DNA of 64,000 nucleotides from Turritopsis dohrnii. Lineage: Eukaryota; Cnidaria; Hydrozoa; Anthoathecata; Oceaniidae. This document shows, one piece after another, positions 11,110 through 57,439 of this stretch. The stretch's first letter is position 1. Each line of letters begins with the position of its first letter. The notes beneath the pieces are model-generated. The model was not told where the DNA came from. It made no database searches and was given only the letters and a program-made list of their open reading frames with translations. The position numbers and the translations under genes are program-made. The DNA lies in assembly GCA_027922465.2 (NCBI GenBank), contig BQMF02000273.1, forward strand, positions 310,001 through 374,000, given 5' to 3'.

Positions 11110-14100
11110 ATGTCATCGATTGTTGATGGAGAGAATACTTGGTCAACACCCAAAAAAAGTGATAAAAAGAAAGAAAACACATTTGTTGCATTGACTCCAC
11201 AAAATGCTACAATAAACACAGGTTAGAAGTTTTCAAAATTATTTTCTTACCATAGTGATGATGATTTTTATAAGTTCACAGTTACTCTTTCGTGATATTT
11301 ATAATCTGTTTTCTATGTTTTAGTGCTTCATAATAATAGGGAATGCCATGCAGAACCCTTAATTTTAGCGACACCATACCCATCAAAGAAATCTTCAAAA
11401 ACTGGAAAGATTGATGCTTATTCAAGTGACTCAATTCAGAATGCATATACAGATCAAATGTCCAAACAAAAGTGTTATTCACCATATATAGGTATATCTG
11501 TTTTGTGATGACACCATTTTCCAAACTGACTTATATAACCTCTTCTTTTGACATGTGTCAATAGTAGGTTAATGGGTTTGGTATTTAAGTCTACATCAGC
11601 AATTAAAAATGAATGTATACAATTAGAACTAGTTGGTTCTTTATTTTATGAGTACTATTTATTGATCAAGGGCTTTAACCAACAATGTTGATAAACAACG
11701 ATGTTGGTGAAATACTTGAAAACGTATCTACAAACACCCAGATCAGAAGAAATGTCCAGTCCGCATAAGTGTTCAATGGAGGATAGATGAAAAATACAGC
11801 CTCTTCAGTTTTCTTTGATTTTCAATTTCAGTAAGGTTTAGATTGTTAATTTTATAGATTTTTATTTCCTATAAGTATCCATGTTTGAATAAGCATTTCC
11901 TCCGAATAAGTGCCCTTTACAAAAGGAATAAGAGGGATCAGGACGTAAAGTAATTAACACTTCGACTTAATTAAGTAGAATTCAACATCAGCAGACTGTT
12001 TAATGGTTAATTCTGAAATCTTTTACAGAACAAAGGTACAAGCTATTGGAAGCCCCATCGAATCACAAATCTCATCATCAAAAGAAAGGATTGGGAAACG
12101 AGCATTACAAACATATCGATTTGTATACGCAAAAAATGTCTCCAGTTCAAGCTATCCAGTGTCATGATTTGTTTACTGCTAAAGATGAAATCATCGAGCA
12201 AAAAGATATAATTATGCAAAAGTAAAATATTTGTTTATAATTAGATTTGTGTTTATATTTTAGCTGAATCAATATAATATATAAGCTGGTTGTGGATGAT
12301 CCTTTCCTATTTCATAGGCAAAAGCAAATCATCATTCAGTTACGGAAGACAAACATGGAGTTAGAAGAACTCCTAATACAAAAACAACAAGAAATTCAGT
12401 CTCAAGCAAATAATGAAAGATTTGTGTTACATCTGCAGGAATATCAGTACCAAGTGCAACAGCTCAAGCAACAACTTACTGATGCAACCAATTCGAAACA
12501 AGTCGAAATTGAGAAGTTACAGAACCAGCTAGGGTTGGTGAATATTCTCTTTTTTAGGATTGCAAGTCTTGTGATTGTTTGAAACTGTCTTTCACTTTCA
12601 TGATGATTATGTAGTATTTTTGTCCTGAAAACAGTGTTCAAAGTGTTCCGTCATTTTATGGTTGATTATAGTGAAAAGGAATATGAAAATGGTAAATTGG
12701 AAATTGCACTGAAAGAATTTGAGATTAATAGTCACACAGATGCATCAAAACTGAAGCATGAAGTAAAATTTCTGATTGTTTTATTCTTGTACTTTCATGT
12801 CAATCTGTGTTTTCTTTTAACACCTTTCTACTGTCATGTGTTAGCTTGATACTGAAACACACAAGCTCCATTGTGAGCAGAAAAAATCGGAACAGCTTGT
12901 AAGTGATCTCACTTCGTTGAGGTATGTCAAATTATGTCTGTTGGAGTAGTAGTTACTTTACCCCTTTACACTGAAATAACTGACCCTATTACTAGTAAAA
13001 GTCATTTTGTGTAGTTTTGAAGCTCTTGTTTATTTGATAATTTCTTACTAAAGTATGTTTCAAATGAACTTGCACAGTTTTTATAAATGCTTGGTAAATT
13101 TGAAGGTTATGAGATTTTAAGCTTATCAAGCTTAAAAAGTACTACATGATATAAAAAAATTTGGAAGAATAATGAAAATAGAAGAAGAAAAATGAAGATG
13201 AAAAAAACATCAAATCCAAAGGATTTTCATCAAATCCTTACAAGTTTGTAAACACGAGAAATATGCGACCTTAAGTGACTTTAAAGGATTATATCTTACT
13301 ATCTATTTCACTTTTTTGAAAAATTATTTCACTTTTTGAACAATCAAAAATTGAAGTTTGTCTCACAAAAAATTGAGCTGTTTTGCTCTTTTCTATAAAA
13401 AGCTCGTTTTATTCATCTTTGTTTTTCTTTTTCCATTTTCATTATTCTCCCAAATTTTTTGTATCATGAAAAAGACACAACGCAAAAAGAATTTTTGAAA
13501 TATCTCATAACCTTCAAATTTGCCAAGCATTTATTAAAACTGTGCAAGTTCATTTGAAATGTACTTTAGTTCTGTGATCTACCATTTCAAATGTAAATTT
13601 CAAGTTCATTCTCACATTTAGATTAGAAAATCAAAAACTTCAGTCTTATCTCCAAGATTTGCCAACACAAGAAGAATTTAAAAGTTTGCAATGTCAGGTA
13701 GATTGTTTTTAAATCTTTTTGCATTTTGCTGGGGTTTTTTTATGTTGAGTAATCAATGTTTGTGAGTTTTGTTGCTACCTTTTCATAAGATAAAGAGCTC
13801 TAAAAACAGTTACAGACATTGAAACTGCTTGGCTTTGCAGTAAATGTATTAAACTGTAACAACAATCTAAAAGTACACTACGGTATGATCATTGAGGGAT
13901 TTCTTGTTCGCAATCTTGTACAAACTGCAAAAAAGGACAGTTTCTAAGTAGAAGATTAACTGTTTGCTAAAGCATCTTATGAATACAAACTATCCAGAAA
14001 TCAGAACTATATTATGTAAATACACTAGCATTAAAATCATCATGCCTAGCAAAGAGATACGTCAGGACAATTGTTGACAAATAAATGAATCTACAAACTA

Positions 14101-17100
14101 TTATTACAAGGAGTAAATTCGAAAATGTAAATTCTGCTAAATGCCTTGGTTAAGTTAAATTTTTGTTTTGTGATTATTAACAACATACTTCACTATAAAA
14201 AGCTTTTTTTTGTACAAGTAGGTGAAGAAATTACAGATAGAAAAAGATAAAATCTCAGAGAAGAAAGACCTTATACATAAACATTACAAAGAAACTAAAA
14301 ACGAAAGTCTACAGAAAGTGAGTGGAAACTGCATGTTTTTGATGATGTTCAGCTCTCTCACTTCTGTTCCTTATTTTTATTTGTTTCTCTTTAAGGACTC
14401 TAACTACAAAAAACTACAAAAAAAATGTTTAGATCTTGAAGATAATATCAACAGGTAGGCTGAGTTTATTGTTTTGTGGCAATTGAAAACAGTGTTGAAC
14501 ATTTTGTAAGTTCAGCTTATGAACGAGCAGTATAAATTACAAGTGGAAAGTGCCAGCCCCCATCATTATCTTTGTGATGATTTTTTCATAATTCCAAAAT
14601 GAAACTTCGGAATGTTCTTGTTATAAAGGGAAGTCAGGATCATAGGATCAAGATTTTTTGTATTAGATTCCTTCAGCAAGATGACAAAAATTAACAGATT
14701 TTTTTCATAATATTGTTGTTTCTATCATTGTTATCATTGTTATTAAGCAATGATATGTTATAGAAATTGTTGGTCAGCGCCACAAGGTAGTTGATCTTTC
14801 ATTTCCCCGTGTCTGTCAGTCCGTCCGTGTGTGTGTAATGTTGCAGTTGTAGGCTGATATCATGCAGGCTGTTAGAACTTAGGCTAATTTGGTCCATGGT
14901 TTAACTAAGAAACGTTCATGATTGAGTAGTTTCATATTTTTTTCATGGTAAGTGCGGTGTAAAATGAAAAATTAGAATGCGAACTTGCCAGAAGAAAGAT
15001 TCAGCGTTCAAGTCAGTTTGTTTACGAAATCTTGGTAATAAACCAAGAATGTGTCCAGTCATACGTTTTATATCCATGCTTCTAAGAAGGCAAAGGAATT
15101 CTTATAGTTTCGACTTTGTATTTTGAGTAACCCTAGGTTATATACTCAATTTTGTTGAGTTTTTTGTGGTGGTGGTGTGTGGGGATAGGTTATGACCTAA
15201 TGATGGATAATGATAGCTCTGCTGCTTCCAAGGGTCCATATTCTCTTGGGTTTATATGTATTCATTTGTTATCATGTCTCGTTTTTATTATCATGTTTTT
15301 AATGAAATATTGTTACTTCTGCCTCCTAATCAAAGAAAAATTGACTGATTGGATAGGGTCAATGTGGTGCATAAATGAATTTAATTTTATTGTTTTTTGT
15401 TAAAAACCTTGCAGTAAAAGATAATGAGATTCAATACTAACCAACAACGCATATCATTTGAGAATCAATTTCAACTTCAGCTTCAGATAATAATATACAT
15501 ATAACGAAAACGGTTCAACTGTTTATTTAAAGTCAAGTAATATTTACATTGTAATGCTTACTTGACTTTGACTTTCTTGAGTTTCTATTGTGTTTTTGGG
15601 TCTTCTAGAGTACCAATAAACGGATAAAAACAGTTTGAAATGTATATTAGTAGATATAATATTTTATTTCCTACGAAAGAAGTGCATGCACATGCTCAAT
15701 GACTTGATTGATAGTGTTCTATGATGAAAGTTTTTATGTGGCAATTACCAAGTAAACAATGTTAGTGTTTATAAACATAGCGTCACTTGAAAAGTCGTCT
15801 ATATAAAAGTTGTTTTGGTATTCATTGTTATTTATTGCTAGCATAATAATCACAAGTATATATCAAATATTATATCATTCTATTTACATTCATCTCTGAT
15901 GCTGAATAACCCTTTGTAATTCTGATGATCACAATAACCTGTATTGTCAAAAAATGTACTTTACTACTTTAGAGGTAGTAATTTTATAGATGAATGGCGG
16001 TTTATTTCTTTTGGGGAGAACAGATTTGAAGTTAGGAGAAGAGATAACTGATATATTTGAACTGAAATGTCTGCAGATTTATTTACATAAATATGACTAG
16101 TGAATTTAAACATGTTTCAATAACATTTCCTGCTATATAGGTGCTCTTTCACAGTCATATTTTGTTATTGGCTTGTATGATTATCATATAAAGTTTGTTT
16201 GTAATTTTACGAAAGTGTATTCCTTTCCTTTAGCGAAACGGTAGAGCGGAAACTAATTTGTGATTTTCCATGATTCAAAAAGCAAATTGTGTTTCGATTA
16301 ACAGGAAATTCATGGTTTTACCCAATGCTTTATTTTTTTTTGATGTTATTGTTTTGAAAAACTGTCGTTATTACAGTATTAAGTAGCATGTAAGAGCATG
16401 TTTGAGGATTTTCTGTTTAACATTTAAAAAAAAAAGTATTACAGAGTATGAGAATATAGTGGATACAGCATTTGTTAAAAAGTATTAATCTAAAAATTCA
16501 TTTTATATAATATAATCAATTTTATGAAAGATCTGATCCTAGCGCTTTTTGTAAACAATTTGTCAACGGTTTCTGATTACCGTAATGCTTCGATTAGACG
16601 CCCGGGGCGTTTATTAAATTTTTAGGGGGGCGTCTATTCGAGGGGGGCGTTTAAAAGAGGGGGGCGTCTATTGAATTTTTGTGAAACTCTTCTTTTTCGT
16701 AAATATAAACTAAATATAAACATTGATAAAAAATATACAAAATTAAACTTCAAGATCATCGTCAATAAAGACAAAGTTTCCAACTGTTAGTTTAAAATTT
16801 AAAAAGAAAGGCGTCTATCGCAAATTTCCATATTTTTATACAAAATGAAAACATTGAGGCTGAAACAATGCAATGTAGTAGTTCTACATGCCTTAATTAG
16901 TGTGTCTCTAATAAACGCCCCTCTCTAGAGAGGGGCGTCTATTCGAGGGGGGCGTCTAATAGAGGGGGGCGTTTATTTAAAAATCTCCTGAAAAGGGGGG
17001 GGGGGGGGGCGTCTATTCGAGGGGGGCGTTTAAAAGAAGGGGGCGTTTAATCGATGCATTACGGTATGTTATAATGGTATGATAATCAGGACATTTACGT

Positions 17101-20100
17101 GCATTTGACGAGCATTAGCAAAATTCATCTTCCAAATGTATGTGTACCTGAAAATTTGATACAATTGTTGAATTTGAACTCGATGATGACGAATATTAGC
17201 CTCCTTGAAATTGTACATGTTTGAAAGGAAGTCTAGAGTTTATTTCTCCCTTTGGTTAACGTTACTGATCTTTCATTGCCCCTCACTGGTCAGTCATTCT
17301 GTGTGTAGTTAGTTTGCAGTTATGTGCGCCCTCTTTAACGCCCTTTTTTGTTACCTTTAAATTTTTCAGTTCTGAAACTTAGATTCCTAGCATTAATCTG
17401 TGAATGATAAGCTTTCATAGTATAATAATCTAAGGAATATTGCCATTGGTTTTAATTTCTTAGTTTTCTTTTGCGATGACCTTAAGGCCCAAAGGCCTCT
17501 TGTTTTATCTTCAGCTTGAAAAGCACTCTTGAAAAGTACAGAGACAGAGATCAGATGGGTCCTGTTTTGCTTGAAGAATATGAAGCATTGAAAGATAAAA
17601 TTGAAGAGTTTAAATTGGATAAAGAAAATCTGAAACAGGTGTGCTATTAATGTTGCTGTTAGCAGAAATTATTGAAATATATATTTACATTGAATTATAA
17701 CATACTTCTATTTCAGTCTCTTGACAAACGACACAAAAAAATGAAAGTGCTTCATAACGAGATGACAAATCAACAAAAACAACATGACGAAGATAAACAG
17801 CGGCTAGAAGAACAAATGTTATTTTTAAAAGAAGAATTAAAGAATAAAAATGTAACGGTCACACAGGTTGGTTAACTCATCTTCCTTGTTTTTCTTTATT
17901 TGGTTTCTGCGAAAGTAAGTTACTTTAAAACCGGCTTTCTTCTTTTTCTTACTGTCCAAGCCTAGGTTCACCTAGATCTTCCAAAGTTTTTTTCGAATTT
18001 TAAAATATGTCATAAAATATTTCATTTTTTATTCTTCAGCTGATTTTGCAGAAATCCTTACACCTGTAAGGGCATCTTGTTGTGCTTTTTCCTGATCGAA
18101 AAATTATTCAATGTTTTCATCTTTGATTTGAAAAATATGCAATTGAAAGACAAAATATGTAAGTGTGAAAAACATTTTCTCTTTCAGTTAACTGCAAGAT
18201 CTCAAGAGTTACTGGAAACCTCATTAGATTTGCAAGCAGAACTAAAGAAGGTGGGATATTTACTAAAGTTAAACTCCTGTCATATTCATGCATGCTACCT
18301 TGCTTTCTCTGTTTTTAGTATAAAGACACATACACAGACACATACGTTTCAAAAATGACGACACTATTTAAAGAGGTAAGATCTTTTAGTTTTTTGTCAC
18401 AGCTATTATACTTTTTGTTTGTTCAACTGGAAAAGATAATATCTAACTATTATAAATTCTAACAGTGCATACAACACTGACCTCAAATACAGGTTTCATG
18501 AAATATTTGGCTTACATACCTTCCTTAGTTGTAAAGTAACGCCTGGTAAAACAATCATAGCTGACCACCTTAAAATGACCAGCTCGAGATCAGCCTTCAT
18601 CCGAACTTCTCAGCAGTTCAGAAGCAAACATGTTCTCTCGGTCCATTATGAACATTTTGAAACACCATTTTACATTGTAATTAGCAAAATGTTAATGTCT
18701 TGGTGAAATGATGGCTGATGTTTGCTTGCGTATAAAATTTCTATTTAATCTGTTTTGTGTATTATTATAATTGGGAAACTTTTATTTTAAACACTATGGT
18801 TGTGTGTAAAAGATTATTATAAAAACTGTTGACTGTTCAGCAACAGTTTTGATTAAAACCTATAAAAACATTTTACCCAAGTTACTAGTGAGCCAGCTAT
18901 CAATTTCCGAATCAACTGATTTTACATAAAATAGAAAAAATGGAAATTCAAGTTGATTCATCTATTTGTCTATGAAAATATCTAATTTATGAATGTAACT
19001 ATGCTCAAAACTATCCTTAATAGGAATTGAATTCTCTTCAGCATTCAATGTTGGCTTCTATATTTCTTAATCACGAGCGCTTCTGCTGTCGTTCTTATAT
19101 AATAGCTCTTCAGTTGTCTGTCTGTTTTCCTGGATAGTGTTGGTCATCAACCTGATAACAGGTTGGTGATCAGCCTCCACTGCATGAGAGTAGACATGTG
19201 ATTTATGGTCTCTTCCACTGTTATCTTTGATGTGCTCTGAGAGTCTACGGCTAACTTCACCAAGATATACATAGCAGTATGATCTTTTCTGGACAATTTA
19301 CTTTGTACCCTTAGTTGTTTTTGTGTTCTTAGCTCGTTTCATATTAAGTGTTAAACTGCATATAATTTAGCACCAGTCTAAAAAATGTTTGTAACATGGC
19401 CTTTCTTATGTTTGTAGAAGTTTCTTCATCTTCCCATAATCTTTTCTGCTTCTCGTTGTTTGTCTGGAAGAACAATACATGATATTTTCATTTATAGCTT
19501 TGTCTTTCAGATTGTTTTGCAATATCTTTTCTTTTCTTATGATATCATTAACTTGTTTCTACCGCCATATTGGGTACTCATTGATATTTAAGAAAGCATG
19601 TTTAAGTTGAGCTACCTCATTTTGAAGGCGTGTCTCATTAGAACATATAAGCAGGAACACTCATGATTAAGAAATATTGGCAACATTGAATGCCTCTGAT
19701 AATACTTGGAATGTGGAGTCAAATATAAAGTAATAAGAAAACATTTGATCTCGTTTTCTTTCATAAAAAACATAAGCTTCTGATAATTTTATTTTGAATA
19801 AAGTTATTTGCCCAAACAAACATCTTTAACACCAAAAAAAATATAATCATGATCAGATATATTTTTTTGCATTGCATTCCTGTACATTTATTTTGCTATG
19901 ATTATGTGTTCGTACTTAGGTGATATATTTTTAGAAGTTAACCTGAAAAGAATTATTGAGGCAATTTTAAGAAAAGTCAAACAGGGCATTTAAGCAATTT
20001 AGTCAGGAAAAATTTATAGGAAGCTGTTGGACTTAATTGCTGTATCAAGCATGTAACTTATGTTCTTGATCCACTATGTCAGGTCAACTATAAGTATCAT

Positions 20101-20695
20101 TATTATTGTTAAACCAAATGTTTATACAGGATTACTGTTCCCATGTAGATCCTGTGAAGATTTTGTCACACAAGATTCAAAGCCTTTAGTTGACAAAAAA
20201 AGGGTGAAGCATTTGAACGGCCAATAATGTGTTATAAATCCTAATGTTTTTAGAAAATGAATATCAAACCAAGAACTTTCTTATTTCTCAGATATCTCAA
20301 TGTTCTGATGATGTGAAGTCTTTTGTCAACTTATGTCTGTCAAGGATAAAAGGGAAAGATCCAAGCTTGCACGCTCTTCTAGGATTAGCAGGTTGGTTTG
20401 ATCGCTTGTTATTTTGTTTTACACATTCCAAGTAATAAAGTTATTCAAAAACATTTGGGTCAATGAGAATGGTACTGGTTGATCTTTCATGAAAAAATAT
20501 CCATTCTCTACTTCAGATTCTCCAGAGAAAAGCCATGCTACACTACCTGGCACAGATAACATACTTGACACAAATACAGTTCAGTTGAAGATGCAGACAG
20601 TTATGGGAATTCGTAGTGATATAGAAGAAATACGTCATGTCATTTCAGAACAGTATGCTCAAGAGCTTGGAGATAACATGTGTGTCACACAATGA
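11110..20695 (+). CDS. CEP85: Coiled-coil centrosomal protein, CEP85/CEP85L-like, 15 exons
   Basis: Exons: 11110-11221, 11324-11491, 12029-12221, 12318-12533, 12672-12762, 12845-12921, 13622-13697, 14222-14317, 14396-14454, 17515-17638, 17717-17866, 18188-18250, 18319-18375, 20292-20391, 20517-20695. Phases agree throughout and the sum is 587 codons including TGA. The start is the ATG at 11110 (MSSIVDGENTWSTP). Residues 1-150 are Ser/Lys-rich and probably disordered; about 155-480 are heptad-rich coiled coil (QLRKTNMELEELLIQKQQEI). The end has SRIKGKDPSLHALLG and ISEQYAQELGDNMCVTQ, which resemble my memory of CEP85-family C-termini. Family members act at the centrosome with PLK4/STIL or NEK2 (known for human proteins). 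The N-terminal part is shorter than in vertebrates. Another long coiled-coil centrosome protein cannot be excluded. Confidence 0.6.
13047..13570. mobile_element. Long inverted-repeat (foldback) element in CEP85-like intron
   Basis: The arms start ACTAAAGTA and run inward through TTTCAAATGAACTTGCACAG and ATAAATGCTTGG, at least 75 bp nearly perfect. They continue, interrupted, to about 150 bp (AATAATGAAAAT at 13169 pairs with ATTTTCATTATT at 13436). It is non-coding, and the ends almost meet the following exon at 13622. Confidence 0.75.
14455..16577. other. Intron 9 of the CEP85-like gene, 5' part
   Basis: No gene is seen in these 2.1 kb. One perfect 12-bp inverted repeat, AAAGTCAAGTAA / TTACTTGACTTT, sits at 15529-15569 with a 17-base loop. 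The remainder is AT-rich without recognisable repeats. Confidence 0.4.
16578..17066. mobile_element. MITE with GGGGGGCGTTTA / GGCGTCTATT words
   Basis: Inverted ends TACCGTAATGCTTCGATTAG and TACCGTAATGCATCGATTAA (right end read in reverse) have terminal TA. Six or more GGGGGGCGT(C/T)TAtt words cluster inside both ends. The middle is AT-rich and non-coding. The terminal TACCGTAA is shared with the element at 22991-26329. It lies in an intron. Confidence 0.85.
19031..19700 (-). mobile_element. Penelope-like element fragment (GIY-YIG endonuclease)
   Basis: Minus-strand translation of 19140-19300 gives YVYLGEVSRRLSEHIKDNSG and then HKSHVYSHA, a GIY-YIG nuclease signature of Penelope-like elements. 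Upstream on the same strand (19640-19400) a broken frame reads QLKHAFLNINEYP, like the reverse-transcriptase C-terminus of the group. Stops and shifts make it inactive. A short piece of its 3' end (GATTAAGAAATAT plus AACATTGAATG) occurs inverted at 19650-19690, so two head-to-head fragments may be joined. It sits in the CEP85-like intron 18376-20291. Confidence 0.6.
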
Positions 20696-20733
20696 ATGAT
20701 GTGGAGATAACGTGTGTTACACAATGAATGATG
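20669..20733 (+). repeat. Tandem duplication spanning the CEP85-like stop codon
   Basis: 20669-20701 (33 bp, from GGAGATAACATGTGTG to AATGAATGATG) is repeated at 20703-20733 with a few changes. The first copy contains the last codons and the TGA; the second lies in the 3' UTR. A candidate ATTAAA polyadenylation signal lies at 20846. Confidence 0.8.
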
Positions 20734-21211
20734 CATGTGTTCATCTGCAGAGAGTTTGATTGATTACAATAATTGTTATGAGGGCTGTCAGAAGAAAAAC
20801 ATTACTTTTCTAAGCTGTCGTAGTTGCTTCATGTTTTTGCATTTATTAAACTTAAGATCTTCATCATGCTTTTTGGAGAAAATATTTCTAAATTCTAATT
20901 GAAAATTCTGAAAAGTTTTAAGGATTGTATGTAAAATGTAAATATTTAAAATGTATCAACGGAAAGAATGTATTTAAATAGAGTAACTGTTACTTGACAT
21001 TGTTTATTGGTGATTTCAATTTTGCTACAAGATTTTATTTTGTTCAAATAGTCTGTGATATGAATGTCATAATTTTGAAGGCTTTAAGTTTGATGTTTAG
21101 GTTATGATATTGAAAAAACTCATTTAGTTCTTCACTTGACTATCTAAATAATTACATTACGATTGTTTGCACTGGCCTGTATCTCTTGTTTATCATTGTT
21201 TTAGTTCTAAT

Positions 21212-21760
21212 ATGAAATACATTGAAACTACATCTAACATAAAACATGGTTGGAATACAGTGGCCCAAGTCTTTTATAGAAGATATCCTAACCCGTACAG
21301 TAAGCATGTTATATCTGAAGATGTCATTTCAAGAAGAATTGAAAACAATATTCTAAAGACTGTTCGTCTGCTTGTCAAAACTAACGAGACGCCAGGCTGG
21401 TTAAGGCGAGTATTACCGTGTACGTCTGCATACATACTGGAAGAATCACATGTAAATCTAGACCAGAAAACTGTCACAACACATACAAAAAACTTCACTT
21501 TAGCTACGTTTTTGACTGTTGAAGAAAGATGTGTTTTAACTGCTTCAGAAGATAACAAAGAACATACCTTAGTTCATCGTAAGGCCTGGATTAGTTCATA
21601 TCTTTATGGCTTGGTGACTGTTTTTGAATCATTTGGAGCTAACAGATACCTTTCGAATATCAAGAGAATGGATAAAAGTTTTGAGTGTGTTCTTGAAAGA
21701 AACAATGCACAAAGTGTCACTCAGACTTCATTTTCCCTGCCAATTTCTAATAACTTATGA
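21212..21760 (+). CDS. PRELID1: PRELI/MSF1-domain protein, PRELID1-like
   Basis: 182 residues in one uninterrupted frame. PRELI-family proteins carry phospholipids across the mitochondrial intermembrane space with TRIAP1; PRELID1 moves phosphatidic acid for cardiolipin synthesis (family knowledge). The PRELI domain fills residues 1-165: FYRRYPNPYSKHV, SRRIENNILKTVRLLVKTN, FLTVEERCVLTASEDN, HRKAWISSYLYG. The Met at 21212 is chosen because MKY aligns with the MVKY start of the family; a 45-nt upstream extension in frame is unlikely to be used. A likely acceptor (TTGTTTTAG at 21204) just before the ATG suggests an intron in the 5' UTR. It lacks the long Lys/Ala-rich C-terminal tail of human PRELID1. 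Confidence 0.85.
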   Translation: MKYIETTSNIKHGWNTVAQVFYRRYPNPYSKHVISEDVISRRIENNILKTVRLLVKTNETPGWLRRVLPCTSAYILEESHVNLDQKTVTTHTKNFTLATFLTVEERCVLTASEDNKEHTLVHRKAWISSYLYGLVTVFESFGANRYLSNIKRMDKSFECVLERNNAQSVTQTSFSLPISNNL

Positions 21761-21833
21761 CCGAATTGTAATTAGTGTGGAAAGACTTTGACTTGTTTCC
21801 TGGAAATTTAAACCAAATTTTCAAGTCAATTGA

Positions 21834-21857
21834 AATAAATTGTAATTAAAAAATAAA
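21834..21857 (+). other. Polyadenylation signals of the PRELID1-like gene
   Basis: AATAAA at 21834-21839 and again at 21852-21857, about 75 and 92 bp after the stop codon. Confidence 0.6.
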
Positions 21858-22605
21858 GCACAGTTGAAAATATATTATGTAAGGATTTCAAGAAAGTCGT
21901 GCAGTTTTTCACAACATAGATTTTCAGTTGTTGTTATTTGAGCATTATGTATACTGGAGTTTCTGGATGATCAGTTTGGTCGTTATCATTGTGATTTTGC
22001 TTAGTGTCATACAATCATCAAGTAGTGTTAAACAGTAACATTGAAAACCAGAAATGTTTTTATTGCAAATTATGTTATGGACTACACACAACAATGTTAC
22101 AATCAACGAAATTAATGATGGGTTACTTCTCAAAATATTGAGAGCTAACTGTCCCTTTTAGTCGTTTATTTACTCAAACTTTTTTAGAGCATCTGAACCA
22201 TTGTAAGAACATTGAAATATAAGAAAGGAATACCTTCCTGCAATAATATGTTTTTTTTCTCTTCTATGACTACATGTTCATGATCTTCTATTGAAGTGAG
22301 AATTGTAAACATTCTCTTTTGTAAACAAATCTGAAATATGAATTGCATGGGTTGCAAAATATGACATTGTTATTCTTTAGATAACGATGTCATGATTTTC
22401 AATAACCATGGTCAGTTTCGACAACGTTTCGGGTGTTCGCATACCCATTTTCTTGTTTGTTTTTTCTTTATATATATGAACCATGGCAGATTTGTTTTCT
22501 AGGTAATTATACCATGTCACCATGAAGAGGAATACCAGCAAGAACAAGTAAAACCTTAAGGCATTGTTGACATACAAGATTAATTGATATCAAGTAAGTA
22601 CAAAC

Positions 22606-57056
<34,451 letters not shown>

Positions 57057-57439
57057 GTGAGAATTTCTTTTGAAAGTCTGAGATTGGCTTCGTTTATGTG
57101 ACCACGGTCACAAAGTAAGTAGCTACTAATTTCTTCTCTCAAAAGATTTTATATGGACGAATCAAAATGCAATCTCTGTTCTGTAAATTACAGCTTAATT
57201 TTTTAAAATTGACTGGCCAGGTGCTGAATTCAAGAAGGCTTCAATACGTTTTTAATAATATCCCACTATTGAATATTGAATATTTTAATCTGTTAATAAG
57301 CTAAGCATCGCTCTCTCACAAAATGCTAAAGGTTATTGACAAATTATTTGTTTCAAAACCAACCAAAATTTTCTCAACCCCAATATAATCATTTTTATTA
57401 TCCTTCTCCATATGACTCTGTTTTTTTATTCAGTTAATT

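Noticed and set aside
20254..20291. Extension of a CEP85-like exon upstream to an acceptor at 20253
   Set aside because: Phase does not match the preceding exon; the acceptor after TTCTTATTTCTCAG at 20291 fits phase and has a better pyrimidine tract.
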